Shown one piece after another: positions 1 through 7,231 of a DNA stretch of 64,000 nucleotides. This DNA is from Acidaminococcus fermentans. GTDB lineage: Bacteria; Bacillota; Negativicutes; Acidaminococcales; Acidaminococcaceae. The DNA lies in the NCBI RefSeq assembly GCF_009696675.1, contig NZ_VULN01000009.1, positions 39,096 to 103,095 on the forward strand. Direction: 5' to 3'. The notes under the pieces were generated by a model. It did not search any database and was not told where the DNA came from. It saw nothing but the letters and a program-made list of their open reading frames with translations. Position 1 is the first letter of the stretch. Each line of letters starts with the position of its first letter. A program made the position numbers and the translations under genes.

Positions 1-246
1 AGCGTTCCGGAAGTAGGAACGCCGGTGGCCTGCCTATTTACCATGAATCCATCCGGAAATGGTCTGGCAGCTGGGTTCATCCTGGGGGCCTACTATGATG
101 ATTCCTGCATGCCGGTAGAATATGACCCGGATGTGCGGAGTGTACAGTTCCCCGATGGCAGCTGCATCCGCTATGATCATGGAAATATCACCATCCAGGC
201 CAGCGGAAATATTGTCATCAAAGGGGCCAAAGTGGCTATTAATTAA
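1..246 (+). CDS. Baseplate assembly protein V (tail spike), C-terminal part
   Basis: The reading frame is open from base 1, so the 5' end lies outside the window. About 81 residues remain. They contain the gpV-type segment with Gly-Asp/Ser-rich beta repeats and the phrase QFPDGSCIRYDHGN, followed by a short ITIQASGNIVIKG beta-helix strand, typical of the C-terminal needle of P2 gpV-like spikes. gpV forms the membrane-piercing spike under the baseplate. The next gene, a PAAR protein, would cap its tip. Family assignment is by pattern and synteny. Confidence 0.75.
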   Translation, partial: SVPEVGTPVACLFTMNPSGNGLAAGFILGAYYDDSCMPVEYDPDVRSVQFPDGSCIRYDHGNITIQASGNIVIKGAKVAIN

Positions 247-259
247 AGGAGACGGGAAA

Positions 260-550
260 ATGCCAGCAGCAACAAGACTAGGTGACCTGGACAGCGGTCA
301 TGATTCTTGTGCCCCGACTGCACTTGCAAGTGCCAGCGAAAACGTCCTGATTAATGGTAAAGGGGCTGGAAGACTGGGAGATTCCTATAAGCCTCATGGC
401 TGCAAGGATCATCCTGCCCATGTGGGATTTATTTCCGGAGGCAGCAGCACCGTGACGATTAACGGCAAGGCTGCAGCCCGTGTGGGTGATGCTGTGAGTT
501 GCGGAGGAACGGTGGCCCAGGGCTCCGGAAATGTGACGATAGGAGGCTAA
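260..550 (+). CDS. PAAR-domain spike tip protein
   Basis: A 96-residue protein beginning MPAATRLGDLDSGHDSC. It has two half-repeats of the form INGKGAGRLGD and INGKAAARVGD with His/Cys residues between them, and a Gly-rich end (GSGNVTIGG), which is the PAAR fold. PAAR proteins bind a metal ion and form the sharp cone on gpV/VgrG spikes. The ATG at 260 is chosen because AAAGGAG precedes it by 8 bases; longer upstream starts lack this site and overlap gpV. It sits 13 bases after gpV and 1 base before the gpU-like gene. Confidence 0.85.
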   Translation: MPAATRLGDLDSGHDSCAPTALASASENVLINGKGAGRLGDSYKPHGCKDHPAHVGFISGGSSTVTINGKAAARVGDAVSCGGTVAQGSGNVTIGG

Positions 551-551
551 A

Positions 552-983
552 ATGTTAATTGGATTTTTGGATCAGACCCCTTTTACCGTGTCTTCCCATA
601 CCATCCGTACCTTCGACGATTATAGTCGGAGCGGTACAGGGCGATGGGCCAAACATGACCTGATCGGACAAAAACCTAAACTGGAATTTCTAGGGCCGGA
701 TATTGAGAAAATCAGTTTCAAGATGCGGCTTAGGGCTGATCAGGGCATCAGTCCTAAGCAGGAACTGCGACGGCTGCGAAAGCTGCGTGACCAGGGACAA
801 GTGGTATCCCTGGTCCTGGGATTCAAGCCTGTTGGAACCGGTTTCTGGATTATCGAAAGTCTGGACGAAACGGTGAAATACTGGACGAAATACGGACACA
901 TTTACTGTGCTGAAGTCTCCGTCACTATGCAAGAATACGATAGCGAGGTGGATACCAAATGGCCAGTGAAGTATTTGTCCTAA
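552..983 (+). CDS. Phage tail protein, P2 gpU-like
   Basis: 143 residues. The N-terminal half contains RWAKHDLIGQKPKLEFLGPD, matching the gpU family pattern (RWA...G..P..QFLGPD), followed by a strand-rich second half with the FWIIESLDET segment. In P2, gpU is a tail terminator/completion protein. The start is one base after the PAAR stop and has AGGAGG just upstream inside that gene. The end overlaps the gpW-like gene by 25 bases, as in tightly packed phage operons. Confidence 0.7.
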   Translation: MLIGFLDQTPFTVSSHTIRTFDDYSRSGTGRWAKHDLIGQKPKLEFLGPDIEKISFKMRLRADQGISPKQELRRLRKLRDQGQVVSLVLGFKPVGTGFWIIESLDETVKYWTKYGHIYCAEVSVTMQEYDSEVDTKWPVKYLS

Positions 984-1279
984 ACCCTCTGACTCGGGAC
1001 ATCGACTTTGCTCCGAAAACGGTGCGGGCCGAAATCCTGCAGAACGTAAGAACCATCATCAGCACAGTGATGTACAGCGTTCCACTGGACAGGGCGTTTG
1101 GCATCGATGCCAGTTTTCTTGACCGCCCCATGGCGGTGGCCCAGGCGGCCATCTCCTCCGAAATCCTTCGGGCAGTGCGACGTTATGAACCACGGGCCAC
1201 TATTACCACCATCAGCTTTACGGGAGACGAAGACGGAAAAATGGTGCCCAAGGTGGAGGTGAGTATTAATGAATCTTAA
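959..1279 (+). CDS. Baseplate wedge protein, GPW/gp25 family
   Basis: 106 residues with the GPW/gp25 family layout: an N-terminal DIDFAPKTVRAEILQNVRTIIST helical segment, YSVPLDRAFGID, and a C-terminal strand region (ATITTISFTGDEDGK). Proteins of this family are baseplate wedge components. The gene overlaps gpU at its start and gpJ at its end by 11 bases, consistent with translational coupling. Confidence 0.85.
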   Translation: MASEVFVLNPLTRDIDFAPKTVRAEILQNVRTIISTVMYSVPLDRAFGIDASFLDRPMAVAQAAISSEILRAVRRYEPRATITTISFTGDEDGKMVPKVEVSINES

Positions 1280-2390
1280 CAATCTCCCCACAGTCACTTT
1301 TGCTGATTATGACGAAGAAACTGTGAAAAATATGGTACTGAATACCTATCAGGAAATCACGGGGAGAACGCTGGCCGAAGGGGACCCGGTGCGGCTGTTC
1401 CTATTGAGTATTGCAGCCGTCCTGATCCAGCAACGCTACCTGATTGATCAGGCCGGCAAGATGAATCTGCTGGCCTATTCTAAGGGCGATTACCTGGATC
1501 ATCTGGGGGCGCTGCTGGACGTCACCAGAATCCCTGCCACAGCTGCGGAGACTACACTGCAATACACCTTGTCTGCAGTGCAGCAGGATGCTACTGTTAT
1601 TCCGGCAGGAACCCGGGTAACTGGAACTAAAAAAAGTGTATTTTTTGCCACCGAAAAGCCTTTGGTCATCCCGGCCGGTGAACTGACAGGAACCGTTGAC
1701 GCCCAATGCACGGCTACAGGAACAGCGGGTGAAGGACTGGCTGTCGGATACTTAACCGAACAGGTAGATCCCTTGCCTTATGTGGCCAAGGTCACCAATA
1801 TCACGGAAACATCTGGAGGGTCTGATAAAGAAACGGACGACTCCTATAGGGAACGGATTCGGGAAGCTCCGGAAAAATTTTCCAACGCCGGAAGCTATGG
1901 GGCCTATCGGTTCTGGGCTAAAAGTGCCTCTGCCGACATTATGACGGTAGGGGTATCCAGCCCCACCCCTGGTACAGTCCAGTTGATACCGCTGCTAACC
2001 GGCGGCCAGATCCCGGGTGAAAACCTGCGGAAACGTGTCCTCGAAATCTGCAGTGCCGAAAAGGTCCGCCCCTTGACGGATACTGTGACCTGTATTGAAC
2101 CAACAGTTACCAACTACGATATCGTGGCCACTTACAAGATCAGTACCGATGATGCTGCGGCAGTGACCACCATCCAAAAGGCAGTAGACCAGGCAGTGAC
2201 CGATTATATCACCTGGCAGCGTTCTGCCCTGGGACGGGATGTGGATCCTTCGAAACTCTACCAACTAATGGTGGATGCCGGGGCCACAAAGGTACAGATT
2301 ACAAAGCCGGTACTTACGGTTTTGGACGATAGCCAACTGGCTGTAAACTCCACCAAAACGGTGACTTTCGGAGGCCTGGCTGATGGATAA
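1269..2390 (+). CDS. Baseplate J/gp47 family protein
   Basis: 373 residues, the usual length for P2 gpJ-like proteins. Family features seen: an N-terminal GDPVRLFLLSIAAVLIQQR helix, the AKGDYLDHLGA-like segment (YSKGDYLDHLGALLDVTR), a central GT..TGT beta region, and the highly typical GGSDKETDDSYRERIREAPE and NAGSYGAYRFWAKSAS motifs. These proteins connect wedge and fibre in the baseplate. ATG at 1269 overlaps gpW; the end overlaps gpI by 8 bases. Confidence 0.92.
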   Translation: MNLNNLPTVTFADYDEETVKNMVLNTYQEITGRTLAEGDPVRLFLLSIAAVLIQQRYLIDQAGKMNLLAYSKGDYLDHLGALLDVTRIPATAAETTLQYTLSAVQQDATVIPAGTRVTGTKKSVFFATEKPLVIPAGELTGTVDAQCTATGTAGEGLAVGYLTEQVDPLPYVAKVTNITETSGGSDKETDDSYRERIREAPEKFSNAGSYGAYRFWAKSASADIMTVGVSSPTPGTVQLIPLLTGGQIPGENLRKRVLEICSAEKVRPLTDTVTCIEPTVTNYDIVATYKISTDDAAAVTTIQKAVDQAVTDYITWQRSALGRDVDPSKLYQLMVDAGATKVQITKPVLTVLDDSQLAVNSTKTVTFGGLADG

Positions 2391-3033
2391 TAAAACGATT
2401 AACATCATCCCGCAGTCAATCAGCGGGGATAAGACCGTTCGAGAACTATGCCAGGTACTGGATAACTTCCTCTTTCCAATCGATAAGGACACAAGGTTGT
2501 CACTGATTTACAGTAAAATCGACACCTTGCCCATTGAAGTTATTGACCTACTTGCCTGGCAACTCCACGTAGACTCCTACGATCTGGCAGCCGATGATGA
2601 CGCAAGGCGCAGCATGGTCAAAACGGCCATCCTGGGCCATCGGTACAAAGGAACACCCTGGGCGTTGACACAGGCAGTCAGACTGGTCATTCCTGACGGG
2701 AAAATCAAGGAGTGGCAGGACTATGGAGGAAATCCTTACCGTTTCAAGGTTACAACGGAACAGGGTCTCGGCAGCGCTATGCATCTGCAGAATCTGCTTC
2801 GGGCGATTGCCAACAGCAAGAATGTAAGATCCTGGCTGGATGGTATCGAACAGGAAATCTCTGTGCCGGCTACCACGTATGCCGGCGCAAAGTTAGTCAT
2901 GGAGCAAGAGGTGACTCTTTATCCTGCTGACCAGACGGCGAACAGCATCACCAGCCAGATTTACATTGGAATCGCAAGAATGGAACAGGAAGAAATTGAA
3001 ATCAGAGGTGATTTTAGTGGCAGTATGGAGTAA
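2383..3033 (+). CDS. Tail protein I, P2 gpI-like
   Basis: 216 residues with the tail_P2_I pattern: IIPQSISGDKTVRELCQVLD near the start, LDLLAWQLHVD-type segment (VIDLLAWQLHVDSYD), and KGTPWALTQAV. gpI links baseplate J to the tail fibre. It overlaps the preceding J gene and the following fibre gene, so the whole set is likely one operon. Confidence 0.88.
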   Translation: MDNKTINIIPQSISGDKTVRELCQVLDNFLFPIDKDTRLSLIYSKIDTLPIEVIDLLAWQLHVDSYDLAADDDARRSMVKTAILGHRYKGTPWALTQAVRLVIPDGKIKEWQDYGGNPYRFKVTTEQGLGSAMHLQNLLRAIANSKNVRSWLDGIEQEISVPATTYAGAKLVMEQEVTLYPADQTANSITSQIYIGIARMEQEEIEIRGDFSGSME

Positions 3034-3979
3034 ATTCGAGCTGACGGATGCCGGAAAAAACATCCTGGCTCAGCACGTGGCAAATGCCAAAGTACTTCAG
3101 ATTACCAGGGTGGCCATGACAGATACTACGGATAGTCTGACCATTGCCGGCCTGAAGAAGCTTCCCGGGGACGAACGGTTCTTCGGAATCACGTCCAGTA
3201 CTCTAACGGACGATAAAACCATCAAAATCGAGTGCATCGTAACAAATGTGGGGCTGTCTAAGGATTATAAGCTTACGGCCATTGGTCTGTATGCGAAGCT
3301 GGAAGACGGGGCAGAGGATACACTGTTTGCTGTATCGACTGCCTCTGTAGCTGAGACCATTCCCGCTTTGGACAATGGCGTGGTCAAAATGATCCTGGAA
3401 AAGTTCTACTTGACTTTTGACAGTGCCTCTGATATCAACGTAAAAATTGATATGGATACTTACGTTACCCATTCTGAATGCATTGCAACGGTCTTCCCAG
3501 TGGGTACTGTAGTCCAAACGGACGGCAGTTATAACCCGGCTGATAAGTGGGGTGGAACCTGGGAACAAATCAGTGGCGTATACATGATGGCCAGCGGCTC
3601 TTACAATGGCACTGTATGCACCGCCAATAAATACGTTGGGGAGTACAAGCATAAAATGAAAATCAAGGAGCTGGTATCCCATAACCATGGACCTGGCACT
3701 ATGAACATCTGGGGTTCCCTTCCACTGCCAACACACACGGGCAGATGGGATCGCTATGTTCGGGGCGTTTTCACAACTGAAGGTGGCAACGGTGGCAACG
3801 TGACCCACACTGTGCCAGGGGCCGATTTCGACGAATCTGGCAAATGGTGGGATATTACCTATAGTGAGTTCAATGCAAGCCGCTCCTGGTCCGGCCGGAC
3901 CACTTCTGAAGGCGATGGCGAACCATTTCCTATCATGCCACGGGCTTACGTGGTAGATGTATGGAGGAGAACAGCATAA
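3017..3979 (+). CDS. Tail fibre protein with collar-like C-terminus
   Basis: 320 residues from the GTG at 3017, chosen because AGAGGTG lies 6 bases upstream; the earlier ATG at 2966 has no such site. The N-terminal ~150 residues (WSKFELTDAGKNILAQ, AIGLYAKLEDG) are the baseplate-attachment domain of P2-like fibres. The C-terminal part (FPVGTVVQTDGSYNPADKWG, then SHNHGPG and FPIMPRAYVVDVWRRTA) resembles phage fibre-tip domains with a His-rich metal-binding loop. It probably attaches to gpI. Receptor-binding could be shared with the following fibre genes. Confidence 0.8.
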   Translation: MAVWSKFELTDAGKNILAQHVANAKVLQITRVAMTDTTDSLTIAGLKKLPGDERFFGITSSTLTDDKTIKIECIVTNVGLSKDYKLTAIGLYAKLEDGAEDTLFAVSTASVAETIPALDNGVVKMILEKFYLTFDSASDINVKIDMDTYVTHSECIATVFPVGTVVQTDGSYNPADKWGGTWEQISGVYMMASGSYNGTVCTANKYVGEYKHKMKIKELVSHNHGPGTMNIWGSLPLPTHTGRWDRYVRGVFTTEGGNGGNVTHTVPGADFDESGKWWDITYSEFNASRSWSGRTTSEGDGEPFPIMPRAYVVDVWRRTA

Positions 3980-3989
3980 GGAGGTAGAA

Positions 3990-4853
3990 ATGGCAAATTC
4001 TTTTTCTGGCTACGTCCTTACGGAAAAAGGCCGTGAGCTGCAGGCCAAAGCCGAAGCCGGAACGGCACTTAACCTGACAAAAATGCAGCTGGGCAGTGGG
4101 ACTGTAGAATCCCTGGGGGATTATGCAAGCAAGACAACCCTGGTGGCCCCAGTTCTGTCCGCACTCCTTACCAGCAAAGCTCAAAATGGAACTATTTGTA
4201 CCATCACCGCTACTGTATCTTCGGACGCTGTTGACTCTGGGTTCAACGCTACGGAGTTGGGGTTATACGCCCAGGATGGAGACACGGAGTATTTGTACGC
4301 GGTCTCTTACAACGCGGACAGTCCGACCTACGTTCCTGGGAAAGGGGATAACGTATCACTGACTACCACGTTTAAAATGCAGCTAAGTTTTTCAAGTGAG
4401 CCCACAATCAACGTGGTACTAGCGGCAGACCAGGAAAAAATTGTGACCCTGGTCCAGGACAATGCTGTCAAGTCGGTAGATGCTGCTAAAGCTGCGGCAG
4501 ACAGTGAAGCAAATGCTCAAGCCGCCGCGAAGGCCGCCAACGACGATTCGGGTAATGCGGAGAATGCTGCCACTGCGGCTAAAAATGCTCAAACAGCGGC
4601 GGAAAAAGCCCAGAGTACTACTGAAGACATAATCAAGACGGCGGAATTGAACGCCACAAATTTAGTCAATGCGGCAGCGGCGTCTGCAAAGGCTGCTGGC
4701 AACGAGAAGTCTGCAACGGACGAAATCTACTATAAGACTAAGGTTATATATGGCCACATCTTTAGTAATATCGTCGGGCCGTCTGCGGCAGCAATGACGG
4801 CGTCCAGAATCCTTGTCTGCGCTGGTGCCGCAGCCATGGCCGAAAGGGGGTGA
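3990..4853 (+). CDS. Tail fibre protein with Ala-rich coiled coil
   Basis: 287 residues from ATG 3990, which has AAGGAGGT directly upstream. The first ~145 residues repeat the attachment-domain pattern of the previous gene (YVLTEKGRELQAKAEAG, ATELGLYAQDGDTEYLYAV). Residues from ~150 to 240 are Ala/Lys/Asn/Glu-rich with heptad character (AAKAAADSEANAQAAAKAA), a likely trimeric coiled-coil shaft. The last ~40 residues are hydrophobic and unlike a tip domain. It is probably a second fibre or adaptor, possibly arisen by duplication. Confidence 0.75.
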   Translation: MANSFSGYVLTEKGRELQAKAEAGTALNLTKMQLGSGTVESLGDYASKTTLVAPVLSALLTSKAQNGTICTITATVSSDAVDSGFNATELGLYAQDGDTEYLYAVSYNADSPTYVPGKGDNVSLTTTFKMQLSFSSEPTINVVLAADQEKIVTLVQDNAVKSVDAAKAAADSEANAQAAAKAANDDSGNAENAATAAKNAQTAAEKAQSTTEDIIKTAELNATNLVNAAAASAKAAGNEKSATDEIYYKTKVIYGHIFSNIVGPSAAAMTASRILVCAGAAAMAERG

Positions 4854-4857
4854 CAGC

Positions 4858-5313
4858 ATGGCGACTACAGAAGAAAGACTTAGCGCCCTGGAAGAAAAAA
4901 TGGGGGATATCCCCGTTGGCTATACAAGAATCCAGATGTCTAAGGACACTGCGTCAAACTGGGAAAAGTATAACCCGGCATTACTGCCTGGCGAAATGGT
5001 CATTGTGGCCAACCCAGACGGGAAAGCATCAGTAAAGGTCAACATGGGGACCAGCGATACAAAGTATGAAGACGTCCCTACCGTCTGGGATGAATCAACA
5101 GCAGATCAGCTCAAGACCAATCTTGCTGATACACGGCAGGCAGCGAGTGCCGCAGCCGATGCCAAAACGGCAGCCCAAAAGTACGCTCAGCAAGCAGAGG
5201 CATCCGCCAAAGCAATCAAGGAAAAGGAAATCCTGGCCATTACCGACAGTGTCCAGCTTGCGGTCAACACCGAAGACGGCGGACTGGATATCATTGTAAC
5301 GACTGACGAATAG
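4858..5313 (+). CDS. Fibre-associated protein, short, coiled-coil end
   Basis: 151 residues from ATG 4858 with AAGGGGGTGA upstream. The N-terminus is a short amphipathic helix (EERLSALEEKMGD). The middle (ALLPGEMVIVANPDGKASVKVNMGTS) resembles the small major-tropism hub domains seen at the head of some fibre and fibre-like proteins. Residues ~95-135 are an Ala-rich coiled coil. It lies 4 bases after one fibre gene and 8 bases before the DGR target, so it may be a chaperone or a connector for the diversified adhesin. No specific family was recognised. Confidence 0.6.
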   Translation: MATTEERLSALEEKMGDIPVGYTRIQMSKDTASNWEKYNPALLPGEMVIVANPDGKASVKVNMGTSDTKYEDVPTVWDESTADQLKTNLADTRQAASAAADAKTAAQKYAQQAEASAKAIKEKEILAITDSVQLAVNTEDGGLDIIVTTDE

Positions 5314-5321
5314 GAGGAAAT

Positions 5322-6548
5322 ATGGCAACCAAAACCTTCAACCTGCCCCGTCGGGAGGACTACACCCGCATTGCGGCAGCAATCGAATCTCAAAATGATC
5401 TGCTTCGTGGCCACTTCAAAGCGGCCGGCGAAACTGTAGTCAAATCGTGGGAGGGGTTCCGAAATCTTTGCCGTGCCGGAGGCATCCGAACCTACTATGC
5501 AGTAGGGGACCAGCTGCAGTGCAAACGCGGCAACGCGACTCTTACTTGGGACATCGTCCACATCGGGGACGTGGAAGACACGGGCGGCAACTATGTGATC
5601 CTGCAGACCCATGATTGCCTGCCAGATGGGACCTACGAATTCGATATCCGAGAGGCTATTTTCCGGGCTCCGAGTGATCTGCCGGCCGGGAACTACCACT
5701 TCACCACGGTGACCACTGGTATCACTGACACAAACTGGACGGACAGCACCAAATCTGACTGGACGAAGAGCTTCCAGTTCACGACCACCAAGGTGATTCC
5801 AAAGGGCGGCCAGGTCTGCTTTACAAAAACCATGGACTGGGGTAATGACCTAGCCAGCAAAGGAGTAAGCACCTACTCCACCCCCGCCGATACTACGGCC
5901 CTCGAAAGTCTTACTCTCACTGAGGGAACGGGTGGAACCGACCTGGCGACAATCGGGGCCATCAACCATGCCAACCGAATCTGTTACGGCTACAACCGTT
6001 GGAGCCAGTCTAACATCCGGCAGTGGCTGAACAGCAAAGGAGCTGCGGGAAGCTGGTGGAGCCCGCAAAACGACTTTGATCGCCCACCGCATTACTCAAC
6101 GTCCGAAGGGTTCATGAATGGCCTTGACAGTGATTTTCTCGCGGTTGTCGCAAAATCTACTCTGATCACCGACGTAAACAAAGTCAGTGATAATGGTGGC
6201 CACGACACGACGCAGGATTATTTCTTCCTGCCGGCCATGGTCAACCTGAACGGTGGCGACAACTTTTACGCTAATCCAGGATCCACAATCCAGGATATCG
6301 AAGATACCGTAGTTTGGGACTACTACACGAAGTTCCGACGGGACGGCAAGACCGGAACGAATGCTGAACAAGATGACAACCGCAGGAAGTATCAGCAAGG
6401 AACATCTACTGAATGGAACTGGTGGGAACGGTCGCCTTATTGCGCCAATGCCTGCAGCGCTCGCCTCGTGACCGATGGTGGGCGTACCTGGTGGAACTAC
6501 GTCGCGAACAACTGGTTCGGCGTGGCCCCGGCTTGCCGAATCGAATAA
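5322..6548 (+). CDS. DGR target protein: C-type-lectin-like (DUF6273) tail adhesin
   Basis: 408 residues, start ATG 5322 with GGAGG 5 bases upstream. The N-terminal ~60 residues look like a fibre-attachment helix. The C-terminal ~250 residues show the DUF6273/C-type lectin pattern: ICYGYNRWSQSNIRQWLNS, FFLPAM, and the final WWERSPYC...GGRTWWN...GVAPACRIE. Residues 369-404 are encoded by the VR, and the residues matching template AAC/TAC/ACT codons are the ones that differ (378, 379, 380, 382, 393, 394, 399). In known DGRs such surface positions form the ligand-binding face, so this is the probable receptor-binding protein. Downstream avd, TR and RT support this. Confidence 0.92.
   Translation: MATKTFNLPRREDYTRIAAAIESQNDLLRGHFKAAGETVVKSWEGFRNLCRAGGIRTYYAVGDQLQCKRGNATLTWDIVHIGDVEDTGGNYVILQTHDCLPDGTYEFDIREAIFRAPSDLPAGNYHFTTVTTGITDTNWTDSTKSDWTKSFQFTTTKVIPKGGQVCFTKTMDWGNDLASKGVSTYSTPADTTALESLTLTEGTGGTDLATIGAINHANRICYGYNRWSQSNIRQWLNSKGAAGSWWSPQNDFDRPPHYSTSEGFMNGLDSDFLAVVAKSTLITDVNKVSDNGGHDTTQDYFFLPAMVNLNGGDNFYANPGSTIQDIEDTVVWDYYTKFRRDGKTGTNAEQDDNRRKYQQGTSTEWNWWERSPYCANACSARLVTDGGRTWWNYVANNWFGVAPACRIE
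6428..6531 (+). repeat. DGR variable repeat (VR)
   Basis: Aligned without gaps to the TR at 7042-7145 (offset 614). Within these 104 bases 11 positions differ. Ten fall on template adenines: 7068, 7071, 7073, 7115 to G; 7079 to C; 7080, 7112, 7116, 7130, 7131 to T. One is not at A (7121, T in template, A here). The 3' end is the GC-rich block GGCGTGGCCCCGG (6519-6531), identical in both copies and the best candidate for the initiation-of-homology site. Three further differences at template A (7146, 7149, 7151) occur just beyond it, where similarity fades. Confidence 0.93.
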
Positions 6549-6559
6549 TCAATGAATCA

Positions 6560-6574
6560 GCCGCACACAGCGGC
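6560..6574 (+). promoter_or_regulatory. Hairpin downstream of VR
   Basis: GCCGC at 6560-6564 pairs with GCGGC at 6570-6574 around a 5-base loop, 28 bases after the VR end and 15 bases before avd. Short GC hairpins just downstream of VR stimulate retrohoming in the Bordetella phage DGR. A role here is inference. Confidence 0.5.
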
Positions 6575-6589
6575 GGACGGAGGGAAAGA

Positions 6590-7042
6590 ATGGCAGTACC
6601 AAAATCACAACGAGAGAGTACGCCGCTGACTGTGCTGGTAGAAGCGAACGCTCTTGTCTGCTATACGATCAAGCTTTGCACAGACGAATCTAAATTTCCA
6701 AAACGCTACAGATGGTGTTTGACGCAGGAAATCGTGCAGAGTGCGGTCAACATGAAAGCAAATATCGCAAGAGCAAATTCTGTTTACGTGAACAACCATC
6801 AGAGCGGAGTGCTGCGGCGTACGTACCAGCAAAAAGCCCTGGCTGACCTCGCAGCATTATCCGCACTGATGGATACGGCCTTCAATTTCTTCGATGGCCT
6901 GCGCCATCTCGACAAAGAAGATCGACCACAAAAGCGGGTAAACATTGCGAATTGGACTGCCCAACTGATAAAAGTTAAATCTCTGATCCTCGCCTGGAAA
7001 AAGGCTGATGCAGAGAAATTTAAATTCATGGCTGATTGCTGA
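6590..7042 (+). CDS. avd: DGR accessory protein Avd (four-helix bundle)
   Basis: 150 residues from ATG 6590, preceded by GGAGGG. The sequence is mainly helical, basic and without membrane segments (TVLVEANALVCYTIKLC, RYRWCLTQEIVQSAVNMKAN, ADLAALSALMDTAFNFFDG), matching the Avd/four-helix-bundle family related to 23S rRNA intervening-sequence proteins. Avd forms a positively charged pentameric barrel that binds the RT and template RNA and is needed for mutagenic cDNA synthesis. It lies between VR and TR in the standard DGR order; its TGA ends at the first base of the TR. Confidence 0.9.
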   Translation: MAVPKSQRESTPLTVLVEANALVCYTIKLCTDESKFPKRYRWCLTQEIVQSAVNMKANIARANSVYVNNHQSGVLRRTYQQKALADLAALSALMDTAFNFFDGLRHLDKEDRPQKRVNIANWTAQLIKVKSLILAWKKADAEKFKFMADC

Positions 7043-7145
7043 CGGTCGCCTTATTGCGCCAATGCCTACAACACTCGCAACGTGACCGATGGTGGGCGTA
7101 CCTGGTGGAACAACAACGCGTACAACTGGAACGGCGTGGCCCCGG
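7042..7145 (+). repeat. DGR template repeat (TR)
   Basis: 104-base non-coding copy of the VR, located between avd and the RT. In the target frame it would encode SPYCANAYNTRNVTDGG and then RTWWNNNAYNWNGVAP, so Asn AAC and Tyr TAC codons dominate. This is the classic arrangement that lets adenine mutagenesis reach up to 15 amino acids per AAC codon without stops. 24 template bases are A and 10 are changed in the VR. Weak similarity continues to about 7167. The TR plus the following 64 bases up to the RT start would form the template RNA. Confidence 0.93.
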
Positions 7146-7231
7146 ATTACATAGGCCAGGTGGAGTAGGAAACGAAACCAGAGCCGTATGCAAGGAGCAA
7201 GAAGCCTGATCTCTGGAAGGAGACGAACAAG

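Noticed and set aside
7042..7231. TR region considered as a second protein-coding fragment
   Set aside because: It matches the target C-terminus but has no start or ribosome site; its position between avd and RT and the A-specific differences make it the DGR template.
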